Below, piece after piece: positions 31,808 to 40,791 of a stretch of 42,035 nt of DNA. Source of the stretch: an uncultured Azonexus sp. Lineage in GTDB: Bacteria > Pseudomonadota > Gammaproteobacteria > Burkholderiales > Rhodocyclaceae. The notes beneath the pieces are model-generated. The model had not been told where the DNA came from. It saw only the letters and a program-made list of their open reading frames with translations, and did not search any database. How positions within the stretch are numbered: the stretch's first letter is position 1; the number at the start of each line of letters is the position of its first letter. The position numbers were made by a program, and so were the translations under genes. The stretch covers positions 1 through 42,035 of the forward strand of contig CALJZP010000080.1 of NCBI GenBank assembly GCA_937983545.1, given 5' to 3'.

Positions 31808-32458
31808 TTATTTGCCCTTGTAGGTCATGTAACCCACGGTTTCGGAGTGACCTTCGATCTTGCTGACCGATCCCTTGGCCCAATAGACATAGTACGGACC
31901 GAAACTCGACCACCAGTAACGCCAGTACGGACCGTCCAGCTTCGGATTTTCGTTCGTCTGCGGGTGACCGACCGACATAATGACCTGTTCCTTGGTCATT
32001 CCTTTCAACAACTGGCCCTTGGCGATCGCATTGCGGATGGCGGGCGAAAACTTGGCGATCTTCGGTTTGGGATCGTCAAGAACGACGATCTTGCTGACCC
32101 ATTGTTCGGTCGTTTCTTCGGCCCGGCCATAGTCATGCCCCAGGCGCATCGGCTTGCCGTCGATTTCCACGTAAGCGCGGTAGCCATCGATCTTCTTGAC
32201 GCTGATCGGCGTACCGGCCGCGATGAAGGGCAGTTGGGCCAGATTCGAATCGCTGATCCAGTCGCCGGAGTAGTGGAGGTTGCAACAGGCATAGCCGTTA
32301 CGGATCCCGGATTCCTTCTTTGCCGGTTCGGAGGCAGCAGCGGCCGGCTTGCCTTCCTCCGGTTTGCTTTCATTACTTTTGCAGGCCCCCAGCGCAAATG
32401 CCAGGCAACAGACGACAGCCAGCAGACGAACGTTTCCGAGCTTTGCGAATTCCTCCAT
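31808..32458 (-). CDS. Lipoprotein of unknown function in the halogenase operon
   Basis: A 216-residue lipoprotein: signal peptide with lipobox ALGAC (Cys26), then a low-complexity Lys/Glu/Pro/Ala linker (about residues 27-50) and a globular part. The C-terminal third, LLKGMTKEQVIMSVGHPQTN, resembles the SmpA/OmlA (BamE) repeat in which one protein segment recognises partners at the outer membrane. The ATG at 32458 was chosen because it begins the signal peptide; a start 48 bases upstream adds an unlikely leader. It lies 34 bases after the radical SAM gene and 41 before the halogenase. Confidence 0.82.
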   Translation of the reverse strand: MEEFAKLGNVRLLAVVCCLAFALGACKSNESKPEEGKPAAAASEPAKKESGIRNGYACCNLHYSGDWISDSNLAQLPFIAAGTPISVKKIDGYRAYVEIDGKPMRLGHDYGRAEETTEQWVSKIVVLDDPKPKIAKFSPAIRNAIAKGQLLKGMTKEQVIMSVGHPQTNENPKLDGPYWRYWWSSFGPYYVYWAKGSVSKIEGHSETVGYMTYKGK

Positions 32459-32492
32459 GACCGGCCCCCATTCCTGTACGAAAGACCGGCAA

Positions 32493-34139
32493 TTATACCG
32501 CTGCACTCACAGGCGACGGCGTGCCGCACGAACTGCCTTCATATACGACCGGAATGATCAGCTTGGCGGCGTCGCGCCGTTTCATTTTGACGCCGGACAT
32601 CGAAACGATGTTGTCGATCTGCAAATCCGTCGACAGTTGCGGCTTGAGTCCGACCGGCTGGCGTGGATGAAGCTTGAATTCGCGTTTGGCTTTTTCCAGC
32701 TGTTCCTTGTTGGAGCTGAAATAGCGGGCCGCGGCAATGGTTTCCGGCAGGTGCTTGAGGACGTGCCACAAACTCCAGCGGTGCTGCCATAGCCGTTTGA
32801 CAAAGCGCCGACGGTAGCCCTTGCTGTCGTAGAAACGTTTGACATGCCAGTTGTACAGCGCATCCATTTCCTCGCGCGTCTCGAAACCTTCCGGCTTGTA
32901 GACGAAATTCAGGCAATTCATCAGGCGCCAGTCCTCGATGAAATCGCCGGTCGGGTCATTGACGCATTCCTCCCAGATCGGCGCACCGTGCAAGGGGCTG
33001 AACTTGGTCATGTTCATTTCGTCCAGGCCGAGCGAGAGAATGAAATCGCTGGTCGTGCGCACGGTTTCCGGCGTCTCGCCGGGCATGCCGAAAATGAACA
33101 AGCCCTTGGCGCGCAGGCCGGCAGCGTGTATCTGGCGCACCGTGTCGCGCACCGCATCCAGCGTGACCCCCGCCTTGTGACGCTCCATCATGCCCGGGTC
33201 GGCCGACTCGATGCCAATCGATACCATCAGCGCACCGGCTTTCTTCAACTGGACGAGCATTTCGTCGGAGGTATGTCCGGCCCGGATGGCACAGTTGAAT
33301 TGCATGCCGAGCGGCTTGGCGATCAACAATTCACATAGATCGAAAACGCGCTGTTTCTTGGCGGTAAACAGGTCGTCGTACATGTTGATATGCCAGACGC
33401 CGAACTTGTCCCGCAAATACTTCATGTGATCGTAGATGTATTGCGGCGAGTTGGTCTTGTACTGCCGCTCGAACACGGTGCGATCGCAGAACGAACAGGT
33501 GTAGGGACAACCGCGCGACGTGATCATTGTTGCGCCGTGCTTCTTTTCGTAGGCGAAGAGCGGCAGGTGGTAATCGTGCGGAAAGCCGGCCAGCTTTTCG
33601 TAGGCCGGGAAGGGCAGTTCGTCCAGATCGACAATGCGATTGCGTCGTGGGTTGACGATGATCCGTCCCGCTTCATTGCGCCAGATCAGGTTCCCGATTT
33701 CAGCCATCGGTTTGCCGTCGGCCAATTCGAGCATGGCACCTTCGCCTTCGCCCATGACCAGACAGTCGATTTCCGGAAACTTATCCAGAATCGGGGCGCC
33801 GAGCGACGATACATGGACGTTGCCGAACACGATTTTGACCTCGGGCCGGCGTTCGCGGATATAGGCGGCAATTTCGAACGCATCCATGAAACCCGAGGTC
33901 GTTGCCGAAAATCCGACCATCTCGGGATCGGTCGCTAGCACGATTTCGGCATTTTCAGCCGTTGTCGGCGGTGCGTATGGTCCGAGGCAGTCGTGCAGTT
34001 GCACGACATGGCCAAATTTTTCCAGCCATGAAGCCAACTGCATGATGCCGATGGGCGGCATTCGGTTGGCCAGTACCGAAAAGTCAGGTTGTCCCGGTAC
34101 AAAATTGAAACCAGCTGGATGGACAAGTGTGACGCGCAT
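32493..34139 (-). CDS. B12-binding-domain radical SAM protein
   Basis: A 548-residue enzyme. Residues 1-150 form a cobalamin-binding-like Rossmann domain (PPIGIMQLASWLEKFGH, VFGNVHVSSLG) without the DxHxxG histidine motif of methionine synthase, as is usual for BchE-type members. The radical SAM cluster is CPYTCSFC with Cys211, Cys215 and Cys218, followed by a long barrel (GIESADPGMMERH, IFGMPGETPETV). Such enzymes methylate unreactive carbons or rearrange rings. It is the first gene of the minus-strand operon that contains the halogenase and chorismatase, so an action on the pigment or its lipid is plausible. The extreme C-terminus (SSCGTPSPVSAAV) looks unstructured. Confidence 0.87.
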   Translation of the reverse strand: MRVTLVHPAGFNFVPGQPDFSVLANRMPPIGIMQLASWLEKFGHVVQLHDCLGPYAPPTTAENAEIVLATDPEMVGFSATTSGFMDAFEIAAYIRERRPEVKIVFGNVHVSSLGAPILDKFPEIDCLVMGEGEGAMLELADGKPMAEIGNLIWRNEAGRIIVNPRRNRIVDLDELPFPAYEKLAGFPHDYHLPLFAYEKKHGATMITSRGCPYTCSFCDRTVFERQYKTNSPQYIYDHMKYLRDKFGVWHINMYDDLFTAKKQRVFDLCELLIAKPLGMQFNCAIRAGHTSDEMLVQLKKAGALMVSIGIESADPGMMERHKAGVTLDAVRDTVRQIHAAGLRAKGLFIFGMPGETPETVRTTSDFILSLGLDEMNMTKFSPLHGAPIWEECVNDPTGDFIEDWRLMNCLNFVYKPEGFETREEMDALYNWHVKRFYDSKGYRRRFVKRLWQHRWSLWHVLKHLPETIAAARYFSSNKEQLEKAKREFKLHPRQPVGLKPQLSTDLQIDNIVSMSGVKMKRRDAAKLIIPVVYEGSSCGTPSPVSAAV

Positions 34140-34340
34140 GAATCTTCCCCTGACGAAGTGGCTGAATTCTATTAGAAATGACTCAATGAAGCTTTGTCAT
34201 CAATAGTCCGTTTCACGGTCTTGGCAAACATTCCTGATCATCGTTTCCGGGAAAAACTGCTTCCTCGATAAAAACATTTGCATAATCCGAACGAATATTT
34301 ATGCCATCATACTGATTGCCGAATTCTCGATCTCGTACCA

Positions 34341-34949
34341 ATGGATCTGTTGACCGTTGCCATCATCGCCGCATCAGCCATTCTGGTCTATGTGCTGTTG
34401 CGAGGCCGCGACCGGTATTCGCTTGATAGAAAAGCGGAGGCATCCTTGATGCCTCCCGTCGCGCATCCCAGAAATTCCCGATGGCCTGCATCAACGCTAG
34501 GGCTCGATCCGCAAACACGGAGTGCCGATGCACCCACTCAAAAGCCGTACCGTCTCCTCAACGATGCCGAGCAGATTCTGTATTTCCGCTTGTGCGAAGC
34601 CATGCCCAGGATGCTGGTATTTGCCCAGATTGGCGTGGCTCAGCTGGCGCAGTTGAGAGGACGCAGGGAAGCCCGAAAATTGAGTTCGATGCTTGGCAGA
34701 GGCGTCGATTTCGTTATCTGTGACAGCGATTTCAGAATCGTGGCAGCCATCGACCTTGCATGGCCAGCAGATGACGGTACTGAAAACTCGCCCCAGGAAG
34801 AAAAGCGGCGGGCATTGCAAAACCTGGGTATTCCGCTGATTGTGTATCGTCCCAACCAGTTGCCGGATGCCAATACGCTGAGCAACGAGGTGGCCAATGC
34901 CATCGTTCACCGAAAACGTCTTGAAGCCGAGCGTAGCTCAGTCCAATGA
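34341..34949 (+). CDS. DUF2726 protein with N-terminal membrane anchor
   Basis: A 202-residue protein with one transmembrane helix (about residues 2-20) and a DUF2726 domain from about residue 68: RLLNDAEQILYFRLCEAMP, VDFVICDSDFRIVAAIDLAWP and RALQNLGIPLIVYRPNQLP. The fold is related to restriction-endonuclease-like nucleases, and DUF2726 is found alone or fused to topoisomerase-type zinc fingers and helicases. Activity is unproven. The ATG at 34341 was chosen because it begins the anchor helix; a TTG 63 bases upstream is less likely. It diverges from the radical SAM operon across a 200-base AT-rich gap. Confidence 0.8.
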   Translation: MDLLTVAIIAASAILVYVLLRGRDRYSLDRKAEASLMPPVAHPRNSRWPASTLGLDPQTRSADAPTQKPYRLLNDAEQILYFRLCEAMPRMLVFAQIGVAQLAQLRGRREARKLSSMLGRGVDFVICDSDFRIVAAIDLAWPADDGTENSPQEEKRRALQNLGIPLIVYRPNQLPDANTLSNEVANAIVHRKRLEAERSSVQ

Positions 34950-35206
34950 GCCGACGGGCGTTCCAGTGGGTTTACATATTTAAACTGTTTACACAGTTAC
35001 TACTGAGAATATATCAGCGACAACTCTGTGAATAAAATAGTTTTTCGGTTAATTATCAGTTAGTTGAATCAATAAACCGGATTCTGTAAACCCTCTGGAT
35101 TGCCTGTGGACAAAATCGGGATAGTTTTCGGGAATTTCGAAAACGCCGATTTACCCACATTGCGCGGACAGTTTGTTCACAGGCTTATCGACAGCCGGAA
35201 GCAGGC
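34950..35206. other. AT-rich gap with DnaA-box-like sites, candidate oriC element
   Basis: This 257-base gap between the convergent DUF2726 and mnmE genes holds no gene. It carries TGTGAATAA at 35027-35035 (a full match to the TTATNCACA DnaA box on the minus strand), and near matches TGTGGACAA (35105-35113), TTACCCACA (35151-35159) and TTGTTCACA (35173-35181). An AT-rich tract at about 34970-35095, suitable as an unwinding element, lies next to them. Convergent genes do not need a promoter region, so the box density calls for another explanation. Confidence 0.5.
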
Positions 35207-36553
35207 TTATTTTCCGATGCAGAAACGGCTGAAAATAACCCCCAGCAGGTCATCGGCAGTGAATTCCCCGGTGATTTCACCAAGGGCGTGCTGAGCCAGC
35301 CGGAGTTCCTCGGCAAACAGTTCAAGCGCCGGAAGAACGCCTTCGACGACGCTTCGTGCCGCAGCAACGTGTTCCTGTGCCGTAGCGAGGGCCCGCAGAT
35401 GGCGTTCGCGGGCAATGAATACGTCTTCGGCTTGGTGCCAGCCGGCGATTCTCAACAGTTCCTGGCGCAGCAAATCGATGCCCCGATTGGCCTTGGCGGA
35501 TAGCGAGATCGCCACGCCGTTGGGTTCGTCATGCCGCTCGGCCTCGCGTTGGGCCAGATCGATCTTGTTGTAGAGCGTGATCCGTTGCAGGGCCTTCGGC
35601 AGTCGGTCAAGAATCTCCCGGTCGGCGTCGCTGACACCTGTTCGTGCATCGACAAGGAGAAGAACGACGTCGGAGCGTTCGATTTCTTTCCAGCTGCGCT
35701 CTATGCCGATACGCTCGACTTCGTCGTCTGTCTCGCGCAGGCCGGCGGTATCGATGATATGCAGCGGAATGCCCTCGATCTGGATGGTCGAGCGCAGGGC
35801 GTCGCGTGTGGTGCCGGCAATGGGCGTGACGATGGCCAAGTCATCGCCAGCCAGGCGGTTAAGCAGTGAGGACTTGCCGACGTTGGGTTGGCCAGCGAGC
35901 ACGACGTGCAGGCCGGATTGCAGCAGCTTGCCCTGGCCGGCGCGGTCGAAAATTTCGGCCAGCTTCAGTTGCAGGCGTTCGAGGCGGCCGAAGGCATCCG
36001 CTGCCTTGAGGAAGTCGATGTCTTCCTCGGGGAAATCGAGCGTGGCTTCAACCAGCATGCGCAGGTTGATCAATTCCTCGTTCAGCTCGCCAATGGCCCG
36101 CGAGAACTCGCCCTGCAGCGAACGCACTGCAGAGCGGGCTGCGCTGGCCGTTGCGGCATCGATCAGATCGGCGACTGCTTCGGCCTGGGCAAGGTCCATC
36201 TTGCCGTTGAGGAAGGCGCGACGGCTGAATTCGCCGGGTTCGGCCAGACGGGCGCCAAGATCAAGGCAACGGGCGAGTAGCATCTGCATGACCACCGGAC
36301 CACCATGGCCTTGCAGTTCGAGCACATCCTCGCCGGTAAAAGAGTGGGGGTTAGGGAAGTAAAGCAGCAGACCGGTATCGATCGTGCCGCCGTCGGCAGT
36401 CTTGAAATCGGCCAGTGTCGCGTAGCGCGGCCGGGGCGTCTTGCCGGTCAGCGCAAAAGCAAAGGGCAGCAAATTGCTGCCCGAGATGCGGATGACACCG
36501 ACACCGCCGCGGCCGGGGGCCGTGGCGATGGCGGCGATGGTGCCCTTGTTCAC
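35207..36553 (-). CDS. mnmE: tRNA modification GTPase MnmE
   Basis: A 448-residue protein with the N-terminal tetrahydrofolate-binding domain ([21 protein letters not shown]), helical domain, inserted G domain (P-loop [21 protein letters not shown]) and the invariant C-terminal FCIGK with the catalytic cysteine. With MnmG it installs the carboxymethylaminomethyl group on U34 of certain tRNAs. It follows yidC by three bases in the conserved rpmH-rnpA-yidD-yidC-mnmE order. MnmG is not next to it; the gene downstream points the other way. Confidence 0.97.
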   Translation of the reverse strand: MNKGTIAAIATAPGRGGVGVIRISGSNLLPFAFALTGKTPRPRYATLADFKTADGGTIDTGLLLYFPNPHSFTGEDVLELQGHGGPVVMQMLLARCLDLGARLAEPGEFSRRAFLNGKMDLAQAEAVADLIDAATASAARSAVRSLQGEFSRAIGELNEELINLRMLVEATLDFPEEDIDFLKAADAFGRLERLQLKLAEIFDRAGQGKLLQSGLHVVLAGQPNVGKSSLLNRLAGDDLAIVTPIAGTTRDALRSTIQIEGIPLHIIDTAGLRETDDEVERIGIERSWKEIERSDVVLLLVDARTGVSDADREILDRLPKALQRITLYNKIDLAQREAERHDEPNGVAISLSAKANRGIDLLRQELLRIAGWHQAEDVFIARERHLRALATAQEHVAAARSVVEGVLPALELFAEELRLAQHALGEITGEFTADDLLGVIFSRFCIGK

Positions 36554-36556
36554 ACT

Positions 36557-38200
36557 TTAGGCTTTCGCATCGTTGGCAGCCTTGCCGCCAGCGTCGATCA
36601 TGCGGGTGATCTGCCACTGCTGGGCGATGGACAGCACGTTGTTGACCACCCAGTAGAGCACCAGACCGGCCGGGAACCAGAAGAACATCACGCCGAAGAT
36701 CAGCGGCATCATCATCATGACCTTGGCCTGGATCGGGTCCGGCGGGGTCGGGTTCAGCTTGGTCTGCACGAACATCGACACCATCATGATGACCGGCAGG
36801 ATGTAGTAGGGGTCGGCCGAAGCGAGGTCGGTGATCCAGCCGATCCAAGGCGCATCGCGCATTTCGACGGCGCCGAGCAACACCCAGTAGAGCGCGATGA
36901 AGACCGGGATCTGGACCAGGATGGGCAGACAGCCGCCGAGCGGATTGACCTTCTCGGTCTGGTACAGCTTCATCATTTCCTGGTTCAGGCGCTGCTTGTC
37001 GTCGCCGAAACGTTCCTTGAGCTGCATCAGGCGCGGCGTCAGCACCTTCATCTTGGCCATCGACTTGTACGAAGCGGCCGACAGCGGGTAGAAGACTGCC
37101 TTGATCATGATGGTCAGGATCACGATCGCCCAGCCCCAGTTGCCGACCAGCTTGTGGATGGCTTCCAGCGCCCAGAAGATCGGGGCGGCAACCACGGTCA
37201 GCCAGCCGTAGTCGACCACCAAATCGAGGCCGGTGGCGACTTGCTTGAGGGAAGACTGTTCCTGCGGGCCCGCGTAGAGGCCGACCGAGGTTTCTCCCTT
37301 GGCGCCCGGCGCAATTTCAGCGACCGGAACGATCACGCCGGCCTGGAAGATATTGCTGCCATCGACCTTGCGCATGTAAAACTCGCGCTGGGTCTTGTCC
37401 TTCGGTACCACGGCGGCAACGAAATAGTGCTGGACCATGGCCAGCCAGCCATTATCGGCTGTCTTGGCAAACTTGGCCTTGTTGTCGGCAATGGCGCTGA
37501 AATCAACCTTCTGATACTTGTCGGTTTCGGTATAGACGGCAGGACCGGTGAAGGTCGACACCATCTTGCTTTCGCCGGCCGGCGCGACATCGTCACGCTG
37601 CAACTGGAAGTAAGCATGCGGTGCGATGGCCTTGTCGCTGCCGTTGGCGATTTCCCAAGCAACATCGACCAGATAGGAACCACGCTTGAAGGTCAGGATC
37701 TTGGCGACCTTGACGCCATTCTGTTCGGCTTCAAGGCGCACCTTCAATTCGTCGCTGCCGTCGGCCAGCTCGCTGGCGCCGGCAACGCGCTTGAAGGTGG
37801 TGCGATGGGTCGGCAGGCCTTCGCCGATCAGGCCAGCCTGGGCCATATAGTGATGTTTGGCGTCGAACAGGACGAAATGCTTGTCCTTCTGATCCTGTTC
37901 CCGGTACTTCAGCAACTCCAGACCGACCAGGTCGCCGCCTTGGGTGGAAATGGTGGCCTTCAACAGGTCGGTGCTGACCGTGAAGGTTTCGGCGGTCGAT
38001 GCCGGCGCAGCTGCCGTCGGCGTTACCGGAGCAGCCTTGCCCTGCAGTCCGAGCGACGGCGTCGGTACAGAGCCGGTGGATTGGCCTGCAACCGCAGCTT
38101 CCACGGCGGGTTTCGGCTGATTGTATTTCTGCCAGTTTTCCCACAGCATGAAGCTGGAGAAGGTGAAGATCAGAACCAGAATAAGGCGTCGAGTGTCCAT
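36557..38200 (-). CDS. yidC: Membrane protein insertase YidC
   Basis: A 547-residue insertase that folds proteins into the inner membrane with or without SecYEG. The N-terminal helix (MDTRRLILVLIFTFSSFMLW) is followed by a Pro/Ala-rich linker, a large periplasmic beta-sandwich (about residues 60-330) and the conserved five-helix core including NPLGGCLPILVQIPVFIALY and the final hairpin WFPAGLVLYWVVNN. Length matches Gram-negative members. It sits between yidD and mnmE. Confidence 0.98.
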   Translation of the reverse strand: MDTRRLILVLIFTFSSFMLWENWQKYNQPKPAVEAAVAGQSTGSVPTPSLGLQGKAAPVTPTAAAPASTAETFTVSTDLLKATISTQGGDLVGLELLKYREQDQKDKHFVLFDAKHHYMAQAGLIGEGLPTHRTTFKRVAGASELADGSDELKVRLEAEQNGVKVAKILTFKRGSYLVDVAWEIANGSDKAIAPHAYFQLQRDDVAPAGESKMVSTFTGPAVYTETDKYQKVDFSAIADNKAKFAKTADNGWLAMVQHYFVAAVVPKDKTQREFYMRKVDGSNIFQAGVIVPVAEIAPGAKGETSVGLYAGPQEQSSLKQVATGLDLVVDYGWLTVVAAPIFWALEAIHKLVGNWGWAIVILTIMIKAVFYPLSAASYKSMAKMKVLTPRLMQLKERFGDDKQRLNQEMMKLYQTEKVNPLGGCLPILVQIPVFIALYWVLLGAVEMRDAPWIGWITDLASADPYYILPVIMMVSMFVQTKLNPTPPDPIQAKVMMMMPLIFGVMFFWFPAGLVLYWVVNNVLSIAQQWQITRMIDAGGKAANDAKA

Positions 38201-38224
38201 GAACTGCCTACAAAGAATTGTTCG

Positions 38225-38434
38225 TCAGGGTACGGGATCATACCCGCCGGGATGCCACGGGTGACAGCGGCAGATGCGTTTTGCACCCAGCCAGCCGCCG
38301 CGAATGGCGCCATATTTCTGTACTGCTTCCACCGTATATTCCGAACAGCTCGGAAAATATCGGCAACGTCGTCCGAGAAAAGGACTGATAGCATATTGAT
38401 AGATACGAACCAGTCCGATCAACAGCCGCTTCAT
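38225..38434 (-). CDS. yidD: Membrane protein insertion efficiency factor YidD
   Basis: A 69-residue protein with the full family signature: [13 protein letters not shown]-like opening, then [19 protein letters not shown] and [17 protein letters not shown]. It assists YidC-dependent insertion at the inner membrane. The start overlaps the rnpA stop by four bases, and yidC follows 24 bases after its own stop. Confidence 0.96.
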   Translation of the reverse strand: MKRLLIGLVRIYQYAISPFLGRRCRYFPSCSEYTVEAVQKYGAIRGGWLGAKRICRCHPWHPGGYDPVP

Positions 38435-38802
38435 CCTGTTTCCCGCTTTGGCCGGGGTCGTTGCAGCTTGTCGAGCAGAATGAGGAAATCATCGGCCAAC
38501 ATTTTGCCATCCAGCGGAGACGGTTTTGTTGCAAGCCGGACGACCAGATCGACTGCCGGCAACGATGGGCGACGCAAACGGAACTGTTCGCGGACGACAC
38601 GCTTGACGCGATTACGGTCTACGGCCCGCTTCAATTGCTTCTTGCCGACAACCAGACCCAGGCGCGCTTCGGTATTCCCTTCGGGGCGCGGCTGGTAGTG
38701 CAACATCAGCCACTTCCCGCGAATCGCCCTCCTGAAACCAAAAACGGATGAAAATTCATCCGTTTTGGTCAGGCGATAGCGTCTGGCGAAGCTTTGATTC
38801 AC
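38431..38802 (-). CDS. rnpA: Ribonuclease P protein component
   Basis: A 123-residue basic protein that binds the catalytic RNA of RNase P and helps cleave the 5' leader of tRNA precursors. The signature [18 protein letters not shown] is present in the middle, with [14 protein letters not shown] just before it. It starts 15 bases after the rpmH stop, the classic pairing, and overlaps yidD by four bases. Confidence 0.97.
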   Translation of the reverse strand: MNQSFARRYRLTKTDEFSSVFGFRRAIRGKWLMLHYQPRPEGNTEARLGLVVGKKQLKRAVDRNRVKRVVREQFRLRRPSLPAVDLVVRLATKPSPLDGKMLADDFLILLDKLQRPRPKRETG

Positions 38803-38817
38803 CTCGCCGTGTCCGGC

Positions 38818-38952
38818 TTAAACAGCCAGACGCTTGCGGCCCTTGGCGCGGCGAGCGGCGAGAACGGCACGGCCGCCCTTGGTGCGCGAACGGACCAGGA
38901 AGCCATGGGTGCGCTTGCGGCGCACGACCGACGGTTGATACGTGCGTTTCAT
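38818..38952 (-). CDS. rpmH: 50S ribosomal protein L34
   Basis: Forty-four codons translate to [20 protein letters not shown] followed by the Arg/Lys/Ala-rich tail ending RKRLAV, a full-length L34. L34 is a small basic protein of the large ribosomal subunit near the exit tunnel. It is the first gene of the minus-strand rpmH-rnpA-yidD-yidC-mnmE run and diverges from dnaA, the common proteobacterial arrangement. Confidence 0.98.
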   Translation of the reverse strand: MKRTYQPSVVRRKRTHGFLVRSRTKGGRAVLAARRAKGRKRLAV

Positions 38953-39187
38953 GTCGTAATCCCTTGATGTGCTAAGAAAAACACGCGATTAGACTCCGTT
39001 GAGAGGGGGTTTGTCAAGATCAATTATTTTTCAAAGCTGTGGATAACTTGAATGATGGCGGGTAAAATTGCGTGTTCGTCAGTCACCGAACGGTTTTTGA
39101 CGTATCCAGAAAATTGCAATCAAATCATAGATCTAATAACCGCCATCGAATGATTGTTCGAATGCGCGGGGAGGAGTTTTTTCGTCG
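38953..39187. promoter_or_regulatory. rpmH-dnaA divergent regulatory region with a DnaA box
   Basis: The 235-base gap must hold the promoters of rpmH and dnaA. TGTGGATAA at 39038-39046 is a perfect DnaA box (TTATCCACA on the minus strand), fitting autoregulation of dnaA by DnaA. AGGAG at about 39171-39175 is the dnaA ribosome binding site, 12 bases ahead of the ATG. I saw no second strong box here. Confidence 0.8.
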
Positions 39188-40582
39188 ATGGCCGGTTTTT
39201 GGGAATCCTGTTTGCAACGCTTCGAGCAGGAACTGCCCGCGCAGCAATTCAACACCTGGATCAGGCCGCTTCGGCTCGAAGGTGAAACCACGGCTCTGGA
39301 AAACGGTTTGCGCCTCATCGCGCCCAACGGATTCATCCTGAAGTGGGTACGCGATCGCTATCTGTCGCGTATCGAAGATTACAGCCGCAATTTTTTTGCC
39401 GGCCCGGTGACCATTGCCTTGGTTATTGGTTCGGGCAAGGTCGCACCGACGCGTGTCGAGGCGACTGCGGAAGCTGTTGAAAGCGCCCCGGCAAAGCCGA
39501 GCGGCCCGGTGGAACGCAAGGGCAGCGCCCAGGAAAAACCGGGGACCCGCAAGAACAATTACGAAAAATCCCGCCTGTTCCCGACTTTCACCTTCGACAA
39601 TCTCGTCGTCGGCAAGGCCAACGATCTGGCCCGGGCAGCGGCGGTGCAAGTTGCCCACAACCCGGGCGGTGCCTACAACCCGCTGTTCATTTATGGTGGC
39701 GCCGGCCTTGGCAAGACCCACCTGATCCACGCCATCGGCAATACCATCCTGGCGGAAAACCCGGAAAAGGTCGTCCGCTACGTACACGCCGAGGACTATT
39801 ACTCGGACGTCGTCCGCGCCTACCAACAGAAGTCCTTCGACACCTTCAAGCGCATGTACCGCTCGCTTGATGTGCTGTTGCTCGACGACGTGCAGTTCTT
39901 CAACGGCAAGAACCGTTCGCAGGAAGAGTTCTTCTTCCTGTTCAACGCGCTGATTGAGGCGCGCAAGCAGATCATCATCACCTGCGATACCTATCCGAAG
40001 GATATCAACGGCCTGGACGACCGGCTGGTCACCCGTTTCGACTGGGGCCTGACCGTGCAGATCGAACCGCCGGAACTGGAAATGCGCGTCGCCATCCTGA
40101 AAAAGAAGGCCGAGGCGGAAGGCATCCAGCTCGATGACGAAGTTGCCTTCTTTATTGCCAAGCATCTGCGCTCCAATGTGCGCGAGCTGGAAGGGGCGCT
40201 GAAGAAGGTTCTGGCCTATTCTTCCTTCCATGGCCGCGCCATTGCGCTGGACCTGGCCAAGGAAGCACTGAAGGATGTCATCGGCTCGGTACGCAACGTC
40301 GGTATCGACAATATCCAGAAGACTGTCGCCGACTATTACAAGATCAAGGTCGCCGACCTGTTCTCCAAGAAGCGTACGCGCGCCATTGCCCGGCCGCGTC
40401 AGGCGGCGATGTGGCTATGCCGCGAAGTGACCTCGCACAGCTTCCCGGAAATCGGCGATGCCTTCGGTGGTCGCGACCATACGACGGTCATTCATGCGGT
40501 AAAGACCATCGACAGCTTGCGCACCAAGGAAAACGAGTTGAATCACGATCTGCATGTCTTGCTGCAAGTATTGAAAGGATGA
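39188..40582 (+). CDS. dnaA: Chromosomal replication initiator DnaA
   Basis: A 464-residue initiator with all four domains: the N-terminal DnaB-interaction domain (residues 1-75), a short Pro/Ala/Lys linker (about 85-130), the AAA+ domain with Walker A GGAGLGKTH and Walker B LLLDDVQF, and the C-terminal helix-turn-helix with the signature CREVTSHSFPEIGDAFGGRD that reads DnaA boxes. It opens oriC and loads the helicase. dnaN follows after 209 bases that also carry DnaA-box-like sites. Confidence 0.99.
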   Translation: MAGFWESCLQRFEQELPAQQFNTWIRPLRLEGETTALENGLRLIAPNGFILKWVRDRYLSRIEDYSRNFFAGPVTIALVIGSGKVAPTRVEATAEAVESAPAKPSGPVERKGSAQEKPGTRKNNYEKSRLFPTFTFDNLVVGKANDLARAAAVQVAHNPGGAYNPLFIYGGAGLGKTHLIHAIGNTILAENPEKVVRYVHAEDYYSDVVRAYQQKSFDTFKRMYRSLDVLLLDDVQFFNGKNRSQEEFFFLFNALIEARKQIIITCDTYPKDINGLDDRLVTRFDWGLTVQIEPPELEMRVAILKKKAEAEGIQLDDEVAFFIAKHLRSNVRELEGALKKVLAYSSFHGRAIALDLAKEALKDVIGSVRNVGIDNIQKTVADYYKIKVADLFSKKRTRAIARPRQAAMWLCREVTSHSFPEIGDAFGGRDHTTVIHAVKTIDSLRTKENELNHDLHVLLQVLKG

Positions 40583-40791
40583 GGCTGTCGATAATCCTGT
40601 GAACAAGTTGTCGACGCTTTGTGAGTCATCTGGTGAAACCCGCTTTGTGGGAAAATTATCCGGATTTCATCCACAGGCAATCCAGAGACTTTCGCAGACA
40701 GCCAAATCAATTTTAAATTGTTGAAACAAAATAGAAATTTTCAGTTGTCCACAGAATTGTTCCCGATATAGTCTATAAAGGAATTTAATTT
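40583..40791. promoter_or_regulatory. dnaA-dnaN intergenic region with DnaA-box-like sites
   Basis: This 209-base AT-rich gap contains TCATCCACA (40667-40675) and TTGTCCACA (40745-40753), each one base away from the consensus box, and a T/A-rich tract at about 40700-40745. The dnaN ribosome binding site AAAGGA is at its right end. In many bacteria this gap is part of the origin or regulates dnaN. Confidence 0.65.

Noticed and set aside
36305-38698. 797-codon plus-strand open frame opposite mnmE, yidC and yidD
   Set aside because: His/Asp/Gly-rich shadow of three well-identified conserved genes.
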